64,000 bases of DNA from Neurospora crassa OR74A (lineage: Eukaryota; Ascomycota; Sordariomycetes; Sordariales; Sordariaceae): positions 558,001-622,000 of the forward strand of contig NC_026506.1 in the NCBI RefSeq assembly GCF_000182925.2. The letters are read 5' to 3'. Below the pieces are notes generated by a model, which was not told where the DNA came from, did not search any database, and saw only the letters and a list, made by a program, of their open reading frames with translations. Positions 60,401-64,000 of the stretch are shown piece by piece. A program made the translations under genes and the position numbers. How positions within the stretch are numbered: position 1 is the first letter of the stretch; every line of letters begins with the position of its first letter.

Positions 60401-61986
60401 TCCAGTCCTGAGGACAAGCGCATTTTGGTCAAGCGTCTCAAGGATATGGGCGAGATTGTTGCTGTGACCGGTGACGGAACCAACGATGCCCCTGCCCTGA
60501 AGATGGCCGATGTCGGTTTTTCGATGGGTATTGCTGGTACTGAAGTCGCAAAGGAGGCATCCGCTATTATTCTCATGGACGACAACTTCAACTCGATTGT
60601 CAAGGCACTGAAGTGGGGACGTGCTGTCAACGATGCCGTGAAGCGCTTCCTTCAGTTTCAGCTTACTGTCAACGTTACTGCCGTCATCCTCACCTTCATC
60701 TCTGCTGTCTCCAACAAAGAGCAGGACTCGGTCCTTACCGCCGTGCAGCTTCTGTGGGTTAACTTGATCATGGATACTCTTGCCGCTTTGGCGCTGGCCA
60801 CCGATCCTCCTGCCGACAGTGTTTTGGACCGCAAGCCTGAACGCAGGGGTTCTGGCATCATCTCGACGACCATGTGGAAGATGATCATCGGTCAAGCCAT
60901 CTACCAGCTGGCCATCACCTTGTTGATCTATTTCGGCAAGCAAGGCGTTCTGCCCAACTACGATGACAACGTCACGGATGATCAGATCCAGACTCTTGTC
61001 TTCAACACGTTTGTGTGGATGCAAATCTTCAACCAGTGGAAGTAAGTAATATGAAATATGTCACTGCCACCCAAAACATGCCGCTAACCGCATTCAATAG
61101 CAATCGTCGTCTGGATAACAACTTTAACATTTTCGAAGGCCTCACCAAGAACTTGTTCTTCCTGGGCATTTCCGCCATTATGATGGGCGGACAGGTCTTG
61201 ATCGTCTTTGTCGGTGGCCAAGCCTTCTCAATTGCCAAGGAAAAGCAAACGGGAGCCATGTGGGCGTACGCTCTGATTCTGGGCTTCATCTCCATCCCTG
61301 TCGGCATGATTATCCGTCTCATTCCCGACTCGCTGTTTGAGCGTATGGTGCCCGAATACATCAAGAGGAGGGCTAACAAGACGCCCGACTTGACCGTGTC
61401 TGATGATGAGCGGTTCGAGTACTACCCGCCGGCTTTTGCCGAGGTCCGGGACGAGCTGGCCTTCCTGAAGCAGTTCAAGGGTGGACGTATCAACAACCTC
61501 AAGTTCGCCATGAAGCATCCTCGCGAGACCTTCATGCCCAAGAGGAGCGCTTCCCACAGCAGGTCCAACTCCAAGTCCAACTCGATCAACGTTCCCATGA
61601 CACCCATCCGCAAGGATAGCACCGGCGGCGCTCCTTCCATCGCTCCCCCTACACCTGATTCTAGGAGACGGAGCAGAAGCACGCGGTCCAGGTCCAACAG
61701 TGCTCTCGGAGCGTCCATGGTGATGACTGGTATCATCGCTGGCAGTGTTGCCGCGGGATGGGCGCCGTCACCTGTGGAGCGCCGACCGGATTCCGATTTT
61801 GGCCTGTTCCCTCCTAAGTCGAGCCCACATGCCGAGTCTTCGCAATCCGAAGTGCAGCCCTCGCAGCGGTCTCTTACTCCTTCGATCAATGAGGAGCAGG
61901 AGACGCCCGATATTGTCCCCAGCATCGTGGAGCAGACTGTTCCTATCCTCAGCGTGCCTAAGCCACCAGGGCAAAAGTCGGCCTAA
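57418..61986 (+). CDS. nca-2: P2B-type calcium-transporting ATPase NCA-2
   Basis: Ca2+-pumping P-type ATPase of the PMCA/Pmc1 class that exports calcium from the cytosol; in Neurospora NCA-2 acts at the plasma membrane and vacuole. Exons 57418-57485, 57646-61041 and 61101-61986 give 1449 residues. The N-terminal 150 residues are Ser/Pro-rich. Landmarks: FWKLGGLAGLEKGLRTD (start of the conserved core), TGESD actuator loop, PEGLP in M4 (about 589), the phosphorylation site CSDKTGTLTQNKM (Asp about 632), KGASE in the nucleotide domain, TGDGTNDAPALK (about 964) and VNLIMDTLAALALATDPP in M6. The third exon continues NNRRLDNNFNIFEGL and supplies the last membrane spans and a Ser/Arg-rich cytoplasmic tail. 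Intron 1 carries a CTG microsatellite. The short first exon (MADNTESPPP) is supported by clean GTAAG and ACAG sites. Confidence 0.97.
57561..57607. repeat. (CTG)n microsatellite in nca-2 intron 1
   Basis: Interrupted CTG/CTA/CCG trinucleotide tract ending in seven or more CTG units, entirely within the 160-bp first intron and about 40 bp from its 3' splice site. Confidence 0.92.
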
Positions 61987-64000
61987 ATGGCAGGACATTT
62001 TGGAGTACTGGACGGTCAAAGGGAACGAGTTTTAGATACCCCCATTCTGAATCTAACTCGATTTGGTAACCCTTTATTTGTTCTTTGTTATTTTTTTCAT
62101 ACAGCTTCACTACATTTTCTGTCGATTGATACGTTGTAATACTAGTTGTACACAACGGTGTTCATGCAACCAAGAAAAAAAGAGAGAGAGAGAGCTCGGT
62201 GGGAGAGGAGGAAGTGGTTAAACAAAACACTCGCTCGGATTTATGGGACTTTGCAAGCTCGGCGTTTGAAGTTACAGGTCTTTTTTTTGGGGGGTGTTTT
62301 GTCCTTGTTGAACAAAGCAGGTTATATACACTGTACGGGAGCAGAGAAGGAGTGGAAAGGGAGAGTCGAGTGACTATGTGGTTACTGAACGAAGGAAGAC
62401 TTTGACGAGTATAGTATGCATACGTTTGTTTTAATGCTGTTGCGGCAGTAATACGTTTTCGGGGAGGAATGAGGGATGGATGGACATGAGATAAAAGACG
62501 CGGAATATCGATACCCCTTGTCCACACGACATTCCTTGTACGTATTTGGTTTTATGATTCCCAAGTACTGCTAGAAACCAACCGCGGAATCTACATATGA
62601 AGATAAACTTGACTAGTTGAGATTGAAGCTTCTGGTGATATGTTGATGTGTGATGCTTCTCTGGGCTGATCGGTGCTACAGGGTTGAGTTGGTAGACTAA
62701 CAAGGCGTTGGGACGCTGGTGAACTACAAAGTTAAGCACCCGCTGGTAGGCGATGGTGATGGCATAGGTAACTCTCGTACATCACTATCTTCGAAACTCG
62801 ATCTTTGCCCAGTAACACAAATGTGAACAGCCGGGCAACCTACTTGGAACGTTCACGTCACTTTGTGATGTTTGGCACACAGTCTCGCTGCATGTCCCCG
62901 CCCGGCGTATGTTAATGTGATGGCACGGACGGGTGTTAGACTGTTAACAGCACTGCCCCTCGGAGCATACAAAACAGTGCTGTACTCTGCCCTGGGGATG
63001 CAATTGCGATTTCATCCACTCGACACGGCACCCATTCTGCGAACGGCAACACCCTCCCTCCGGATGAACAGGCAAGCAACAATCCTGTTTGGATTTCCGA
63101 GTGCTGGTGTTCGAATGTTCATCGTCGAGATACCCCAGTCGACTTGCTCTTTCCGCTTTGGATAACCTCTAGACTAACTCTCTTGCTTCTTGCAATAACT
63201 GCCCTGTATCCAAGGCTTAAGCTTATAACTGAATAATTGCTTGGCTTGCTTGGAGGCCGGCAACAGTGTCAATGTGCAGAGCATCGCTCACTACCTCTAT
63301 CCATCAAGCCAAGAACCAACCCGACTGGGACCATAGCACCACTTACTTGCAGGCCAATGTCAATTGTTGATGTTTCCTTCTTACATAGTAGCCTTCCTCT
63401 TTGTCTATTGTATCATTGCATCTTGATGGGCTGTTTAACGTTCTTCGTCGACACACATTTCAAGAAGACTGGGGAAACAGCAGGTGACAAATTGCTAAAA
63501 GCCGGTATTCTCAGTTGATGTTGTTCAACTGAATGGCAGGACTTGCTGGACCTCACAGGCTATCCCGTTACTGACCACGATACGATATCCACTTTCTTTC
63601 TCTTTCCGTGTCTCCCTAAAATAATCGTCTCGTCTTATTGCGCTCCTTCGTAATTGTCTCTCCCTTTTTTTCATTTTTTTTCTCTACTTTATTGTTCTCT
63701 CTCTTTCCCCAGTCGAGGCCCGATTCCATCTCTCCCATTTTTTTTTTCCCTTCCTTCCGTTTCCACTTTCGAACAAGTCGGCCTCCAATTCACGGAACCA
63801 TCTAGACTCCCGGTCTATCCATCTCAACGCCGGCCATTTCCAAGATTTCCGGAGACCTCGTCGTCGGCGACTTTCCTTTACAGCGCAAGACCACCACCAC
63901 CATCATCGCGCGCTTTTATCAACTTCCTAATTCTCCCGGCTTTTGGCACTCTCACCTCTTTACCTTTCTAAACTCTTTTTATTGAGCCCTCTGGATCATC
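61987..64000. other. Region downstream of nca-2 to the window end
   Basis: 2 kb with no supportable gene. It starts with the nca-2 3' region, which includes a GA microsatellite near 62176-62195. A 5S-rRNA-like fragment around 62730 was considered and rejected. From about 63590 the sequence becomes strongly C/T-rich with T runs, resembling the promoter or leader of a plus-strand gene that would start beyond the window. Confidence 0.5.

Noticed and set aside
62650-62790. 5S rRNA-like fragment with GTTAAGC, CGCTGGTAGG and a GTGATG/CATCAC terminal pairing
   Set aside because: Neurospora has dispersed 5S genes, but the 5' half does not match, the paired ends are about 137 nt apart instead of about 118, and no T-run terminator follows. 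At best a decayed pseudogene.
63654-63971. 105-codon frame at the right edge
   Set aside because: Made almost wholly of C/T-rich sequence (Phe, Leu, Ser, Pro); better explained as promoter or leader of a gene beyond the window.

Overview
The window is nuclear DNA of a filamentous ascomycete, almost certainly Neurospora (N. crassa or a very close relative). Reasons: short introns with GTANGT donors and CTAAC-type branch sites; dispersed microsatellites; an AT-saturated left end whose decay pattern is that of repeat-induced point mutation (RIP); and a gene order I recognise as Neurospora: an Ndt80-type factor, the quelling Argonaute qde-2, the SREBP-like sah-2, the Srs2-like helicase mus-50 and the calcium pump nca-2. 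I assign species from recalled protein features, not from a search.

Layout. 1-2540 is RIP-degraded repeat DNA. It holds an uninterrupted-frame relic of a Tc1/mariner transposase on the minus strand and a second, unidentified decayed reading frame on the plus strand. 2982-16391 is an N-acetylglucosamine (GlcNAc) utilisation cluster: a GH3 beta-N-acetylglucosaminidase fused to acetyltransferase-like domains (+), glucosamine-6-phosphate deaminase (-), a hexokinase-family sugar kinase (+) and an Ndt80-family regulator of the RON1 type (+). Deaminase and kinase are divergent and share a 2.3-kb upstream region carrying six CACAAA cores within 313 bp. The transporter and the GlcNAc-6-phosphate deacetylase expected in this pathway are not in the window.

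17354-20678 (-) is the Argonaute qde-2. 24165-27458 (-) is the membrane-anchored bHLH factor sah-2. A 6-kb gene-poor stretch with tetranucleotide repeats follows. 33480-35381 (-) is a conserved fungal single-pass membrane protein, divergent from mus-50 (37335-40652, +). A tRNA-Thr(AGT) lies at 41048-41119. A HET-domain protein (42686-45088, -) and a small conserved fungal protein (46010-46855, +) follow, then a 10.5-kb stretch without a convincing gene. nca-2 (57418-61986, +) closes the annotated part; the last 2 kb hold no gene I can support.

How the genes work together. The left cluster is a coherent pathway: chitin-derived oligomers to GlcNAc (GH3), phosphorylation (kinase), deamination to fructose-6-phosphate (deaminase), with its own Ndt80-like regulator at the edge. 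The remaining genes (RNA silencing, sterol/hypoxia-type regulation, DNA repair, allorecognition-type HET, calcium export) are independent neighbours. Exon boundaries given here were derived by hand from splice signals and reading-phase continuity.
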